A stretch of 57,207 nt of DNA from an uncultured Bacteroidota bacterium (GCA_902512755.1 CABXKB010000008.1:1-57207), one strand, 5' to 3'; counted from the stretch's first letter, positions 42,930 through 53,027 are shown. Numbers and translations are program-made. Notes: a model not told the origin generated them from the letters alone.

Positions 42930-44132
42930 TTATCGCTTATTTTCATGTTGTAATGAGAGGGCTATATTCTGAGTTTTATCCAAAACCCTTAGAAGATTTC
43001 CACTCCATATCTTTGCAATCTCTTCTTGAGTATACCCTCGCTTTACAAGCTCAAAAGTTACATTTAAGGTTTCCGAGGCATCTTGCCACCCTTCAATACC
43101 ACCTCCGCCATCAAAATCAGAGCTTATTCCAACGTGGTCAATGCCAATTTTATTTTTGATATAATCTATATGATCTACAAAATCAGCTACATCAACTAGA
43201 GGGAATTCTTTTTTAATTTTTGCTTTAGCTTTTTCATCTAAGGGCCCGGTATGAGCCTCAAGTGCAGCTTGATGTTTTTCATGCTTCTTTATATTTACAA
43301 AACGAGCCAAAGCGACAGCCTGTATAACACCTCCACTTTCTTTGACCCATTGTAGCTGCTGATCATCAAGGTTTCTAGGATGGTCAGATAATGATCTTGC
43401 ACCTGAGTGTGAGGCAATAACAGGGGATTTTGAGTGCGTTATTGTTTGACGAATGGCCTCTTTAGACGGGTGTGAAATATCAACCATAATTCCATAATAA
43501 TTCATTGAGTCAATAACCTTTTTCCCAAGCTCACTAATTCCGTTGTGTTTCGAAGTATTATCAAACTCACCTGTGTTAGAGTCTGAAAACTGACTGTGTC
43601 CGTTGTGTGCTAAAGACATGTAGCGTGCTCCCATTTCAAAATAACGTTTCACTTCGTTTAGGTCTTCTCCTAGAGGATAAGCATTTTCAACTCCAATCAT
43701 TGCTACTTTCTTCCCAATTTTAATCAAACTATCTACTTGTTTTGAGCTTGTGGCTAATCCTATTTTTTTTGGAGCATAGACTTCTGTTAAACGATGTATG
43801 GCATCAAATTTAGCTTGAGCGTTTGCGGCTGCTTTCTTGTAACCATTTGAATTAAGCTCCCCTTGCCCAGTGTAAACAATAAACCATGCTACATCAAGGC
43901 CGCCACTATCCATTTTAGGTAAATTAACCTTGGTATTAGTGTTCTGCGAATAATTTAGGCTATCCGTAAAATTATTAACGTTTATATCAATGTGCGTGTC
44001 TAAGGTTGTTGTGACAAGGTGGATACGTTGTGCCTCTTGGATGAGCTGAACTTGTGTTTGTGGCTTTGTATGTTCTGTTTTACAGCTAATAAGACCTTGG
44101 ATAATAGACAGAACTAGTAATGTTTTTCTCAT
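42930..44132 (-). CDS. Membrane dipeptidase (M19) lipoprotein
   Basis: This 400-residue lipoprotein precursor has its lipobox at LISC (Cys17). M19 renal dipeptidase features are DTHIDI near residue 44 (metal His and Asp), GVENAYPLG near 147 with the bridging Glu, the SLAHNGHSQFSDS stretch, VDISHPSKEA near 218, SHSGARSLSDHPRN near 241 and GISSDFDGGGG near 335. M19 enzymes cut dipeptides, including those with D-residues at the second position, which matches the D-amino acid theme of the neighbourhood. Confidence 0.92.
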   Translation of the reverse strand: MRKTLLVLSIIQGLISCKTEHTKPQTQVQLIQEAQRIHLVTTTLDTHIDINVNNFTDSLNYSQNTNTKVNLPKMDSGGLDVAWFIVYTGQGELNSNGYKKAAANAQAKFDAIHRLTEVYAPKKIGLATSSKQVDSLIKIGKKVAMIGVENAYPLGEDLNEVKRYFEMGARYMSLAHNGHSQFSDSNTGEFDNTSKHNGISELGKKVIDSMNYYGIMVDISHPSKEAIRQTITHSKSPVIASHSGARSLSDHPRNLDDQQLQWVKESGGVIQAVALARFVNIKKHEKHQAALEAHTGPLDEKAKAKIKKEFPLVDVADFVDHIDYIKNKIGIDHVGISSDFDGGGGIEGWQDASETLNVTFELVKRGYTQEEIAKIWSGNLLRVLDKTQNIALSLQHENKR

Positions 44133-44288
44133 AAACTATATTCTTTAGTTTTTTTAAAGGTACTTACTTTTTGTTTTTCAAACTTGTTAATAGTTTTCCA
44201 GCCGCCTATGATTTTCAAAATCCTATAAATCAATAAGTTACAAAAACAACTCTCTTCACAACATATATTTTTTCAACAAAAAGCCAGC

Positions 44289-44306
44289 TTTGGCACGAAA
44301 CTTGTA
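44289..44306 (+). promoter_or_regulatory. Sigma-54-like promoter of the 969-residue surface protein
   Basis: TTTGGCACGAAACTTGTA carries the -24 element TGGCAC and a -12 element TTGTA. Ten bases separate GG from the GT that replaces the usual GC, which is the strict RpoN spacing. The distance to the ATG (44365) leaves a leader of about 48 bases. One base in the -12 core deviates from consensus. Confidence 0.6.
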
Positions 44307-44364
44307 TTACGTGCGAGGTGCAACAAATGCACATAAATATTTTTAATTAATTAAATTTTATCAA

Positions 44365-47274
44365 ATGAAAAAAGGTTTATTATCAATTTTGGCTGGAGCA
44401 CTACTTGTAGTGGGATGTCAAAATTATGACGATCAGTTTTCTGCTCTTGAAACACAAATCAACGCACTCGCTTCGACTGTTGCTGGTTTATCTCAAGTTC
44501 AGTCTGATCTTACCAGCCTAGCTAACACTGTAAATTCTTTACAGTCTAGTGTGGCTCAAACTGTTGATGCTGCTTTAGCTGATGGTTTAGCTGATATTGA
44601 CGCTGCCGTTGCTTCTTTAGAAGCTGCAACTGCAAATGCTGCTAGCGCAGAGGATGTTGCTGCAATTGCTTCTGGGGTAAGTGAAAATCAAGCAGATTTA
44701 GACGATTTATTAGCTCAATCTTCTGTATTTTCAGGAGCTGTAGTTGTTAATTCTGTTGCTACTTTAGATGCATATCACTCTATGGGTGAAGCTTTAGCTA
44801 TTGTTGCTAACGATGTAACTATTAATCCTAATGCTGAAATGGATCCAACTAAGCTTTCTGAGCTTTCGGATGTTTTTAAAACAATTACAGGAGATTTAAG
44901 TGTTACATCTGCAGCAAGTACTATTGCTGAGCTTGTTTTTACTAATCTTACAGGCGTTGCGTCTTTAACATTAGAGCAAGCAGGTGGATACCACTTCCCA
45001 GCTCTTACTTCTGCATCTTCTATGTACTTAAGTGATAAGTTTGAAAGTACTATTACTCGAGTTAACTTCCCTGCACTTACAAGTGTTCAAAATATGGGAA
45101 CTGATAGCCGTACTAATAACACTATCGAGTTTACAAAAGCTACAGAAATGAGCTTTGCTGCTCTTCCACGTTACGCGGCAAATTCACTTACCATTATTAT
45201 GAGGAAAGGTAAAGCGGTGGATGCTGATAATCCAACTCCATCTACTCTTGATATTGGTCTTTTAAGAGATGTTGACGGTGCTGGTACTCAAGCAGGTCTT
45301 GCTTTAAGTATTTCTGGACCAAATTCAGTTGTTATTGATGCCTTAGACGGTAAATCAGGAACTTTAACATTAGCAAATGTTCTTTCTGCAACTGTAAATG
45401 ATTATGATGGTGCTATCACTGTAAATGGAGGAGTAGAGACTTTTACTTCTAACAATGTAGTAAGTATTGCTGGAACAATGGCAGATATAGTTACTGTCGA
45501 TATTAAAGGAGTATTAGATCCTAACACAGCTACTGATAAAAGTGGACCAGCAATTGATTTTGATGGATTAGCTGACTTAGTAACTGCTACTTTAGACGGA
45601 AACTATGCTTCAGTTGATATTCAAAATAATGGTAACATTGAAACTTTGATATTTAAATCAACTACTGACGTTAACAATGGAGACATTGATATTGACACCA
45701 ATTCTGACTTAGAAACAATTACTTTTGCTGGAGCTAAGACTAGTGGTGTTATTATTAATGCTAACAACTCTCTTGTAAAGGTAACTGTTGATGCAACAAT
45801 GCAAAAAACACTTGCTGCAGGTGCTACTTTAGACGGATCTATTGCCGTTACTAGTAATACTGATTTAGAAGAGCTTACTCTTAGCGGTGCTAACGTATCT
45901 GTTTTAACTATTACAGGAAATGTTGATCTTGAAAAAATCAATGGATCATTAACTTCTCTTGGAGCTACTGCTGCATCTAACAATGTTACAATTACTGGAA
46001 ACAAGTTTTCTGCTTCTATAGCTCAAGACAAAACAAATGCTGCGGGTTGTACTGATTGTGCTAACTTAGGGGCTAATGATTTAGGTGGATTTTCTAGTTC
46101 ATCAAATATGTCTTCAATGAAAGGTTATTTAGCTTTAGTTGCTGCTAATACATCTGCTGCTGCATCTGTATACTGGGATACTGTAGAATCAACTACTGAT
46201 GCTGCTGGTACTGAAACAGTTGCTGAGACAACTGCTCAAGGTGATGTAACAGTTATTTTAGCTAAAAATGCTGCCTCTGGTGGTGTTGACGCTAAAGGTG
46301 AAATTGCTGCTACAAGAGCTTGGGTATTGGATCTTTCTGTAGGTGGTACCCTTCAATTTTCGAAAGCTACTCCTGCTGTAGATTTATTTGCAAGTAGTTC
46401 TGATGCAGCTACTGCGGCATCATTAACATTAAATGCTAATAAAGATCTTACTATCGCTGCTATCACTACTGCTGCTAATGTTGCTCGTTTTAATGCATAT
46501 GATATTGATTTAGCTGCAATTAGAGGTGGTAATTCAACAGGTTCAGTAAGTTTAGTATATGCTTTACCAGTTGGTGGAGCAACTGCTACAGGAATTGCTG
46601 CGGGTGAAAGATATACTTCATCTAGTGTTCCTTCTACTATATCAGCAACAAATTACGGTGTTGGTTTAGATGATCTATTTACTTTCGGAATTGGAGGTAA
46701 TTCAGTTACTGTATCTCCTGGAGGTGCTTACGGTGGTAGCCAAACTGTTACTACACTAACTGCAATTGCTGCTGCAATTGAAAATGCATATGAAACTACG
46801 TATGGTCCAACAGGAACTGCTTCTGGTTCTGCTCTTGCAACCTTGACTCTTTCTGGTGGTACAATTGCTATTACGATGCTAGATACAGGTTCTGGAGGAT
46901 ATGACAAAGCTGTTACATTATCTGTAGGTGCAGGAACTGTTACTGCGACAAATGCAGTAAACATCGACTGGCAAATAGGTGATTCTGTAGCTGATTCTGA
47001 TAACAAAACTATAGACGCAGACGTTATCTTAAAGATGACATCTCAAGACGAAGGAACCACTTTAAACAAAGTATCTACTGTTAGTTTTGTGTCTAGTGCA
47101 TTGTTGAATGCTTTAGAATTATCTTCTACTAAAACTGTTAATGTTGCAGATACAACTGCTCCATACACAGAAGCTCAAGAAGCTAGAAGTGATGTAGTTA
47201 ATGCTGAAGACGCAACTGACGCAGTTGCGCCAACTACTCCAGCGTCTAACAAGACTAGAGTACATTGGTTATAA
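44365..47274 (+). CDS. Large Ala/Thr/Ser-rich surface lipoprotein, possible S-layer-like protein
   Basis: This 969-residue lipoprotein precursor has its lipobox at VVGC (Cys18). Residues about 25-115 form a coiled-coil-like heptad region (LETQINALASTVAGLSQVQSDL). From about 120 to 560 short beta-helix-like repeats occur (VTINPN, SLTLEQAGGYHFPALTSAS, NGDIDIDTNSDLETITFAGA). The C-terminal half is very rich in Ala, Thr, Ser and Gly. Cys is nearly absent. Codon use strongly favours GCT and TTA, as in highly expressed genes. It lies alone between a sigma-54-like promoter and a strong terminator. Abundant flavobacterial surface proteins with this start are known only as hypothetical; an S-layer or sheath role is inferred. 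Confidence 0.75.
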   Translation: MKKGLLSILAGALLVVGCQNYDDQFSALETQINALASTVAGLSQVQSDLTSLANTVNSLQSSVAQTVDAALADGLADIDAAVASLEAATANAASAEDVAAIASGVSENQADLDDLLAQSSVFSGAVVVNSVATLDAYHSMGEALAIVANDVTINPNAEMDPTKLSELSDVFKTITGDLSVTSAASTIAELVFTNLTGVASLTLEQAGGYHFPALTSASSMYLSDKFESTITRVNFPALTSVQNMGTDSRTNNTIEFTKATEMSFAALPRYAANSLTIIMRKGKAVDADNPTPSTLDIGLLRDVDGAGTQAGLALSISGPNSVVIDALDGKSGTLTLANVLSATVNDYDGAITVNGGVETFTSNNVVSIAGTMADIVTVDIKGVLDPNTATDKSGPAIDFDGLADLVTATLDGNYASVDIQNNGNIETLIFKSTTDVNNGDIDIDTNSDLETITFAGAKTSGVIINANNSLVKVTVDATMQKTLAAGATLDGSIAVTSNTDLEELTLSGANVSVLTITGNVDLEKINGSLTSLGATAASNNVTITGNKFSASIAQDKTNAAGCTDCANLGANDLGGFSSSSNMSSMKGYLALVAANTSAAASVYWDTVESTTDAAGTETVAETTAQGDVTVILAKNAASGGVDAKGEIAATRAWVLDLSVGGTLQFSKATPAVDLFASSSDAATAASLTLNANKDLTIAAITTAANVARFNAYDIDLAAIRGGNSTGSVSLVYALPVGGATATGIAAGERYTSSSVPSTISATNYGVGLDDLFTFGIGGNSVTVSPGGAYGGSQTVTTLTAIAAAIENAYETTYGPTGTASGSALATLTLSGGTIAITMLDTGSGGYDKAVTLSVGAGTVTATNAVNIDWQIGDSVADSDNKTIDADVILKMTSQDEGTTLNKVSTVSFVSSALLNALELSSTKTVNVADTTAPYTEAQEARSDVVNAEDATDAVAPTTPASNKTRVHWL

Positions 47275-47330
47275 TAATTAACGTTTAGTTAATGATTATA
47301 CTGAGCTTTATATCATAAAAGCTTAAATTA

Positions 47331-47356
47331 AAACCCTCCGTACGGAGGGTTTTTTT
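47331..47356 (+). terminator. Strong rho-independent terminator
   Basis: AAACCCTCCGTACGGAGGGTTT is a perfect palindrome followed by T's, 56 bases after the surface protein stop codon. A TATTTTTG box overlapping its T-tract could serve the next gene. Confidence 0.93.
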
Positions 47357-47386
47357 ATTTTTGAAAATAAATCAACTTCAACAAAA

Positions 47387-48658
47387 ATGAAAATTCTTCT
47401 GAAAGAGAATTACATTTCAAAGCTTATTATAATTTTAATTTTATTAAGCTACGCTTGGCCTAATTTTACATCTATTGACAGGATTGGTAATCAGTGGCTT
47501 TATTTGAGCTTAATCAACCTTTTATCTATAATCTATATATATGTAAGATATTTAGGAAATTTTGATTTTAATCTATTTAAAGAAAATTCAATTTTAAAAT
47601 GGTATACTTTATATATAATAAGCTCACTTGTTTCAATACTATATGCTGAAAATATCCCTGAAGCAATTATAACATTTAATCAAATGTTTAATTGTTTTGT
47701 TGGACTATATGTAATTATATACAATTTAAGAAAGATAGAAAATCCAAAAAATTTTATTTTCGGCACCTTATTAGTTGCACTATTTATTGAAACGTTTATA
47801 TCATTTTATCCGATTTTGAAAGATATAGAAAACGGAAATTTTAAATTCAGATCCATGACTTATTCTGGTTTAGCGGCAAATATTAATATTACTGCATTTT
47901 CTATCGTTTTTAAATTTCCCATACTCTTATATTATATTATTAAAAAAGATAAAATTTTACATAAAATTTTGCTTTCTATTCTATTATGTATTTCACTGAG
48001 TATTGTTTTTATTTTAGGAACAAGAGGAGCCTTTCTAGGAATTCTTATTGGATTTGTATTTTATATACTATATATGATATATGATATTAAATATTTTAAA
48101 AAAAATATTTTAACATTATTTCTTGTTGTTATCTCAACCATTGCAGCTATTTTATTTAATACTTTAGGCTCAATAAAAAACAACTCAACAGATGTTTTAC
48201 AAAGAGCCTCAACGATATCACTTTCAACCAATGACGGGTCAGTTAATCAACGGCTAAGATATTATTCTCAAGGGCTAAAACATTTTATATCAAATCCTTT
48301 CATGGGGGTAGGAATAGGGAATTGGAAAATAAAATCAATTGATTATGATAAAGAAGACATCTTCGGTTATACAGTACCTTATCATGCACACAATGATTTT
48401 GTTCAAACTGCCGCTGAACAGGGGGTATTTGGATTAGTTTCATATTTAATGATTTTCATTTCTTTTATCATTATTATTATTAAAAACAATCTTTTTTTAA
48501 AGGATTCATCTTTTATATTCATTTCAGCATGCTTTTGTGTTTTTGTTTTAGACTCTATGTTAAATTTCCCGATCTCCAGACCTATTTCTCAAGTTCAATT
48601 TATTTTGATTTTATCTATAGTTTCATTAAAGCAAATAAAAATTAAGAATGAAAAATAA
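47387..48658 (+). CDS. O-antigen ligase/Wzy-like membrane protein
   Basis: The 423-residue protein has about 12 membrane helices and the large periplasmic loop of O-antigen ligase-like polymerases. STNDGSVNQRLRYYSQGLKHF near residue 285, GVGIGNWKIKS near 306 and PYHAHNDFVQTAAEQG near 330 are the Wzy_C pattern. It joins sugar units or ligates them in the periplasm. It overlaps the next gene by 11 bases, and the pair aligns end to end with the single fused protein at 50653. Confidence 0.88.
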   Translation: MKILLKENYISKLIIILILLSYAWPNFTSIDRIGNQWLYLSLINLLSIIYIYVRYLGNFDFNLFKENSILKWYTLYIISSLVSILYAENIPEAIITFNQMFNCFVGLYVIIYNLRKIENPKNFIFGTLLVALFIETFISFYPILKDIENGNFKFRSMTYSGLAANINITAFSIVFKFPILLYYIIKKDKILHKILLSILLCISLSIVFILGTRGAFLGILIGFVFYILYMIYDIKYFKKNILTLFLVVISTIAAILFNTLGSIKNNSTDVLQRASTISLSTNDGSVNQRLRYYSQGLKHFISNPFMGVGIGNWKIKSIDYDKEDIFGYTVPYHAHNDFVQTAAEQGVFGLVSYLMIFISFIIIIIKNNLFLKDSSFIFISACFCVFVLDSMLNFPISRPISQVQFILILSIVSLKQIKIKNEK

Positions 48659-49649
48659 ATTTTTTTTTATTTCATCGTTGATAGTTTTATTGGCATCGGT
48701 AATAATTAATTATAAGCTGAATGAATCATTTAAAGAACAGTCAGTCTTAATTTTAGAGTTTAATAATTCGGGCTCATTAAACTACCCAATTGAAATGGTG
48801 GAAAAATTTGAAGATGTTTTTCCTAATTTATCATCAACTGCGGTTCCTATTTCACTTTTTAAGGCAAGATATTTTTTAAAAGCAAAGCAACCTGTAGAGG
48901 GACTAAAATTACTTTATAAAGCAGAAAGTGAAAACCCATACATTGGACTTGTAGACTTTGAACTTGCAAAATTCTATTTTCATAGAAACAAAGATTCAGC
49001 ATATAAATATGCAAAAAGAGCTCATTTTAAACTACCAAGAAATGATTATCACTCAAAAATATATTTTAAGGTTTTAGCCAATAAGGGAAAGGAAAATGAA
49101 TTGGATAGCGCATTTAATATAATTAAGAATGCTAAAAGATTTGATCAATGGAAAGATTATATTTTTACAAAACTGGAGATGAACAACTCGAATAGAGACA
49201 AACTAAAAGAATTATTAAATAATGCTGATTTTTTTAAAGATCGTGAAGATGAGCTTTACACCCTTAAAACATTGGTGAATATTGGCTATGAGTCTTTGGG
49301 AGAATTTCAATCAAAAATTCTAAAGGCAGAAACTTTATTTGATCAAAATAGACTGTTAGAATCAGCAGTTATTTATGACGAAATTTCAAATTCTGATCCC
49401 ACTCGATATAAACTTAAGGAAAATGCTGGAATTGCATATTTAAAGGCAGGCATGAGTAAATCTTCCGAAAATTCATTTAAATATGTTGTTGAAAATTTTT
49501 TTGACAGGAAGGATAGCAAATCAGAATTTTATTTAGGAATAGTTTATTTAGAAAATGAATTTAAAAAAGAAGGATGTTTTTACATCAAAATCGCTCTTAA
49601 AAACAATTATTCAGGCTCAAGACAAGTGTGGGAAAAATTTTGTAATTAA
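48648..49649 (+). CDS. Membrane-anchored TPR protein, partner of the upstream ligase
   Basis: The 333-residue protein has one N-terminal membrane helix (about 5-21) and then helical pairs of TPR type (KARYFLKAKQPVEGLKLLYKAESENPYIGLVDFELAKFYF as the clearest unit). It aligns with the C-terminal part of the fused protein at 50653 in order: VLILEFNNS with FLLQDFNSN, VPISLFKARYF with IPINSVKARYY, and the end GCFYIKIAL with GACPLLETSL. The TPR part probably serves a polysaccharide-polymerising complex. Its stop overlaps the convergent transferase gene by four bases. Confidence 0.8.
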   Translation: MKNKFFFISSLIVLLASVIINYKLNESFKEQSVLILEFNNSGSLNYPIEMVEKFEDVFPNLSSTAVPISLFKARYFLKAKQPVEGLKLLYKAESENPYIGLVDFELAKFYFHRNKDSAYKYAKRAHFKLPRNDYHSKIYFKVLANKGKENELDSAFNIIKNAKRFDQWKDYIFTKLEMNNSNRDKLKELLNNADFFKDREDELYTLKTLVNIGYESLGEFQSKILKAETLFDQNRLLESAVIYDEISNSDPTRYKLKENAGIAYLKAGMSKSSENSFKYVVENFFDRKDSKSEFYLGIVYLENEFKKEGCFYIKIALKNNYSGSRQVWEKFCN

Positions 49650-50584
49650 AAAAAAATATTAATAAGGGTCAACATCAATGTCAACTCAATAAAAACTATC
49701 GCAACGGTTGTTTTTATGTGAGAAAGGTTAAAAAATTTAAACAAAAGATGATGAATATGTCTCTGATCGGCAGTGAAAGGAGATTTCCCATCTGTAATTC
49801 TTAAAATAAAGACACGTAATAAATCAATCAAGGGATAAATTATAATTAAAATGGCAAAGACTGTTTTATTAACTTTAAAACCTTCTTTAAAATGATACCC
49901 ATCACCCATTAAATAGAAGATATAGATTGAAATCATGGTTCCTAAAAGCAATGAACCGCCATCCCCTAAAAAGATTTTTCTTTTCTTTTTGAAATTAAAG
50001 TAATATAAAGGAATTAAACTAGAAGTTATCATTATCGAAATAGGTGTTAAAGGAGTTGTAGAATTACTAAAAAATTCAATTAAAATAATAGTTTTAACGA
50101 CCTCTGTGAGTGCCAACCCATCTATTCCGTCAATAAAATTTATAGCATTGACAACTACCAAAAAAACAAATACAGTGGTTAACTGAGCTAAAAGCCAGGG
50201 GACTTCATGAAAACCTAAAAAACCGTGATAATTTGTTATTACATATCCTTGATCTATAATGATTTTTGCAACTATAATTTGCAATAAAAATTTAAGTTTA
50301 AAGTCAGCGTTGTAAAAATCATCATAAACTCCAACTATAAACATGATTCCTATTGGTATAAACATTGAGTAGTCAAATAGCTCTACTTGATTAAAATAAA
50401 AGTAGGATGAAATAAAAAGAACGGTTAAAAAAACCCCCATACCCCCTGTACGAGTTGCGAGTGTTTTATGTGAGCTCCTATGATTAATATCATCAAATTT
50501 TTTATAGTAAAGAAAAAACTGTTGAATTATAAAATGAATAAAGCCGCTTAAAAATAGAGTTATTATATAAATAGAAGCATTCAT
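49646..50584 (-). CDS. WecA/MraY-type sugar-1-phosphate transferase
   Basis: This 312-residue, 9-10 helix protein of the glycosyltransferase 4 family shows HKTLATRTGGMGV near residue 40, VGVYDDFYNADFKLK near 80, VVNAINFIDGIDGLALTE near 145 (catalytic Asp) and FLGDGGSLLLG near 205. DQRHIHHLLF near 275 is the HIHH motif of the family. It transfers a sugar-phosphate to undecaprenyl phosphate and starts a surface polysaccharide chain. It is oriented against its neighbours. Confidence 0.92.
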   Translation of the reverse strand: MNASIYIITLFLSGFIHFIIQQFFLYYKKFDDINHRSSHKTLATRTGGMGVFLTVLFISSYFYFNQVELFDYSMFIPIGIMFIVGVYDDFYNADFKLKFLLQIIVAKIIIDQGYVITNYHGFLGFHEVPWLLAQLTTVFVFLVVVNAINFIDGIDGLALTEVVKTIILIEFFSNSTTPLTPISIMITSSLIPLYYFNFKKKRKIFLGDGGSLLLGTMISIYIFYLMGDGYHFKEGFKVNKTVFAILIIIYPLIDLLRVFILRITDGKSPFTADQRHIHHLLFKFFNLSHIKTTVAIVFIELTLMLTLINIFF

Positions 50585-50652
50585 GGGTAATGATAAAATT
50601 TACTTCTCATAGTATTTTAAAAGTAGTATTTTAGTTGGACTAAACATAAAGA

Positions 50653-52980
50653 ATGTCTAAAAAACAAATAACCAAGTTTGATACGGTCAATATTATCTCT
50701 CCATTTTTGCTGATCATTTATTTGTGTATAGGTTTTGTTCCCAATCTAGAAGCTGTTGATAAAATTGCCCCCCAATGGCTCATGATGTCAATTGTTAATT
50801 TATTTAGTGTTTCTTTTTTTTATTTTAACAGGTCTTCACTTACAAAAATAATTTCATCTGTAATTGTTTCTTCGATGTCACTAACATATGTAGGATTTAT
50901 TATTTGGGCAGGACTCTCATTTTTTTATGCTATAAACCCCACTGAAGTCATTGTAAATATAACCCGTCAAGTAAACGTTTTATTAATGTTTTTATCAATG
51001 GGAATTTTACTCTTTTCAATGAAAAATAAATTAAAATTTATTTCTTGGACGATAACATTAATTTTGATAATTGAAGTATATGCTGTGTTGTCTCAGGCAT
51101 TGGATATGATAGAAACCACAGGAATGATTTCATCAGGATCATTAAAAGGAATTACAGCAAATAGAAATATTACCGCCTTTTCTTTAGCAATAAAAATTCC
51201 ATTTGTATTGTACTTAATCTATGTTATTAAAAAGGGATGGTATAAAATAATTCTTTCAGGCCTAATTTTTTCAACTTTATTAAGCTTGACAATGATTCAA
51301 TCAAGAGCCTCTTACCTAGCTGTCGGTTTAATTTTTATTTCATATGCAGGGTTAAATATTTTTTTATTTCTGAAAGTAAACAACAAAACTTCCCAATTAC
51401 TTCATTTTGGGTATTTTCTTTTGCCTTTTTTGTTCTCTATAATTGTAAATCAAACTTTAATAGCAGATAAGGGGGCTGATGCACTTTCCCGTGCAGCAAC
51501 TATTTCAGTTTCAACTAATGATGGGTCCGTTAATCAAAGATTAAGATACTATGAAGACGTTCTTATACATTTAAAATCTAATCCAATTTTTGGAACTGGA
51601 CTAGGTAATTGGAAATTAAAATCTATTGATTATGATTCCCAGGATCTTGTAGGCTACATAGTTCCATATCATGCACATAGTGACTTCATTCAGTTGGGAG
51701 CAGAGTTGGGGATTGTGGGTTTTATACTGTATTTAGCGATATTTTTTATAGGAGTTTATTATGTATATTTTTTAATTCGTTTTTCAAAAGTTTCTATCGA
51801 AGAAAAGGTGTTTTTGTTTTTATTGATTGTTGCATTGGGAGTATATACAGTTGATGCTAATTTAAATTTTCCCATTGCTCGCCCTCAAGTTTTGGTTGTA
51901 TGGACCTTGATTATGGCGCTTATTATGATTTACTTTCAACAAAACAAATCTTTTTCTAAAAATTTAAAATCAAATAAGATAATTAATGCTTTTTTTATTG
52001 GTATATCATTTATAGCTGTTATTCCGAGTATTTATATAACTAATCAAGTGTATAAATCATTAAAAGGACAAATGTTCTTACTTCAAGATTTCAATAGTAA
52101 CCAATATAATATTCCTCTAAATCAAGTCGAAAACATTGTTCCTGATATTCCTAATATAACAGTAACAACAATTCCAATAAATTCAGTTAAAGCTAGGTAT
52201 TATGTTAATGCAAGAAAATACGACAGAGCACTTTCCTTATTAGATGAAGGAACTATGGCTAATCCATATCTTTTTTACAGTGAGATTTTAAAAAGTCAAA
52301 TTTTTGAAAGATTGGGTAAATTGGATAGTGCAAAGTTTTATGCAAAAAAGGCATTTTTTGGACTTCCAAATAATGATTTACATGCTTCGAGATACTTAAA
52401 CCTAATCGCTCAAACTAGCGATGAAAAGGCTTTGGACAAAGCTTTTGAAAAATTAACAATGAATAAAAAACTAAATAGCTGGAAAAACTATTTAATTGCA
52501 GCATCAAATTTAAAAAACAAAAATAGTCCCAAGTTAATTGAAAGAGCAAATAAGGCAATTGAACTTTTCCCGGAAGATCATGATATTAAAAAACTTCACA
52601 GCAAAATTCTAATTGGAGATTACGCTTTAAATAAATCAATTGAGCAATCTAACAAAGGCTTAGAATTTTTTAATAACCTAGATTATCTAAATGCAGCTAA
52701 AGAGTTTGAAAAGGCTATGACTAACAACCCTCTAGACTATTCTCATTTTGAAAACGCTGCAACAGCCAATTATATGATAGGTAATTTTGACAAGGCACTT
52801 AGACAAATAGATATTGTTATAAACGATTTGAATCCACTTAATGGAAAATGCGAATATATAAAAGCATTAATTTTCATTAGGTTACAAGATCCAATTGGAG
52901 CATGCCCGTTATTAGAAACTTCATTAAAATCAGGATTTACTCAAGCAAATGATATTCACAATCAATATTGTAATTTTTAA
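50653..52980 (+). CDS. O-antigen ligase-TPR fusion protein
   Basis: The 775-residue protein combines a Wzy-like part (about 1-435, 12 helices, with STNDGSVNQRLRYYEDV, GTGLGNWKLKS and PYHAHSDFIQLGAELG) and a TPR part (about 460-775). It corresponds in one chain to the two genes at 47387 and 48648, and the conserved loop motifs are nearly the same. Many flavobacterial ligases have such a TPR tail. The two sets may act on different repeat units or one may be a spare copy. Confidence 0.88.
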   Translation: MSKKQITKFDTVNIISPFLLIIYLCIGFVPNLEAVDKIAPQWLMMSIVNLFSVSFFYFNRSSLTKIISSVIVSSMSLTYVGFIIWAGLSFFYAINPTEVIVNITRQVNVLLMFLSMGILLFSMKNKLKFISWTITLILIIEVYAVLSQALDMIETTGMISSGSLKGITANRNITAFSLAIKIPFVLYLIYVIKKGWYKIILSGLIFSTLLSLTMIQSRASYLAVGLIFISYAGLNIFLFLKVNNKTSQLLHFGYFLLPFLFSIIVNQTLIADKGADALSRAATISVSTNDGSVNQRLRYYEDVLIHLKSNPIFGTGLGNWKLKSIDYDSQDLVGYIVPYHAHSDFIQLGAELGIVGFILYLAIFFIGVYYVYFLIRFSKVSIEEKVFLFLLIVALGVYTVDANLNFPIARPQVLVVWTLIMALIMIYFQQNKSFSKNLKSNKIINAFFIGISFIAVIPSIYITNQVYKSLKGQMFLLQDFNSNQYNIPLNQVENIVPDIPNITVTTIPINSVKARYYVNARKYDRALSLLDEGTMANPYLFYSEILKSQIFERLGKLDSAKFYAKKAFFGLPNNDLHASRYLNLIAQTSDEKALDKAFEKLTMNKKLNSWKNYLIAASNLKNKNSPKLIERANKAIELFPEDHDIKKLHSKILIGDYALNKSIEQSNKGLEFFNNLDYLNAAKEFEKAMTNNPLDYSHFENAATANYMIGNFDKALRQIDIVINDLNPLNGKCEYIKALIFIRLQDPIGACPLLETSLKSGFTQANDIHNQYCNF

Positions 52981-52995
52981 AAAAAATAAGAATGT

Positions 52996-53027
52996 TTTGA
53001 TTTATTACTTTATTTTAAGTACTTTTG
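52996..53027 (+). promoter_or_regulatory. Promoter of the upxY leader
   Basis: TTTG (52996-52999) and TACTTTTG (53020-53027) are separated by 20 bases and match the Bacteroidota -33/-7 pattern TTG and TAnnTTTG. The likely RNA start is near 53034, so the leader terminator hairpin falls inside the transcript. Confidence 0.65.

Noticed and set aside
45621-47006. Reverse-strand reading frames within the surface protein gene
   Set aside because: They mirror the GCT/ACT-rich codons of the forward gene and show no signal, motif or start context of their own.
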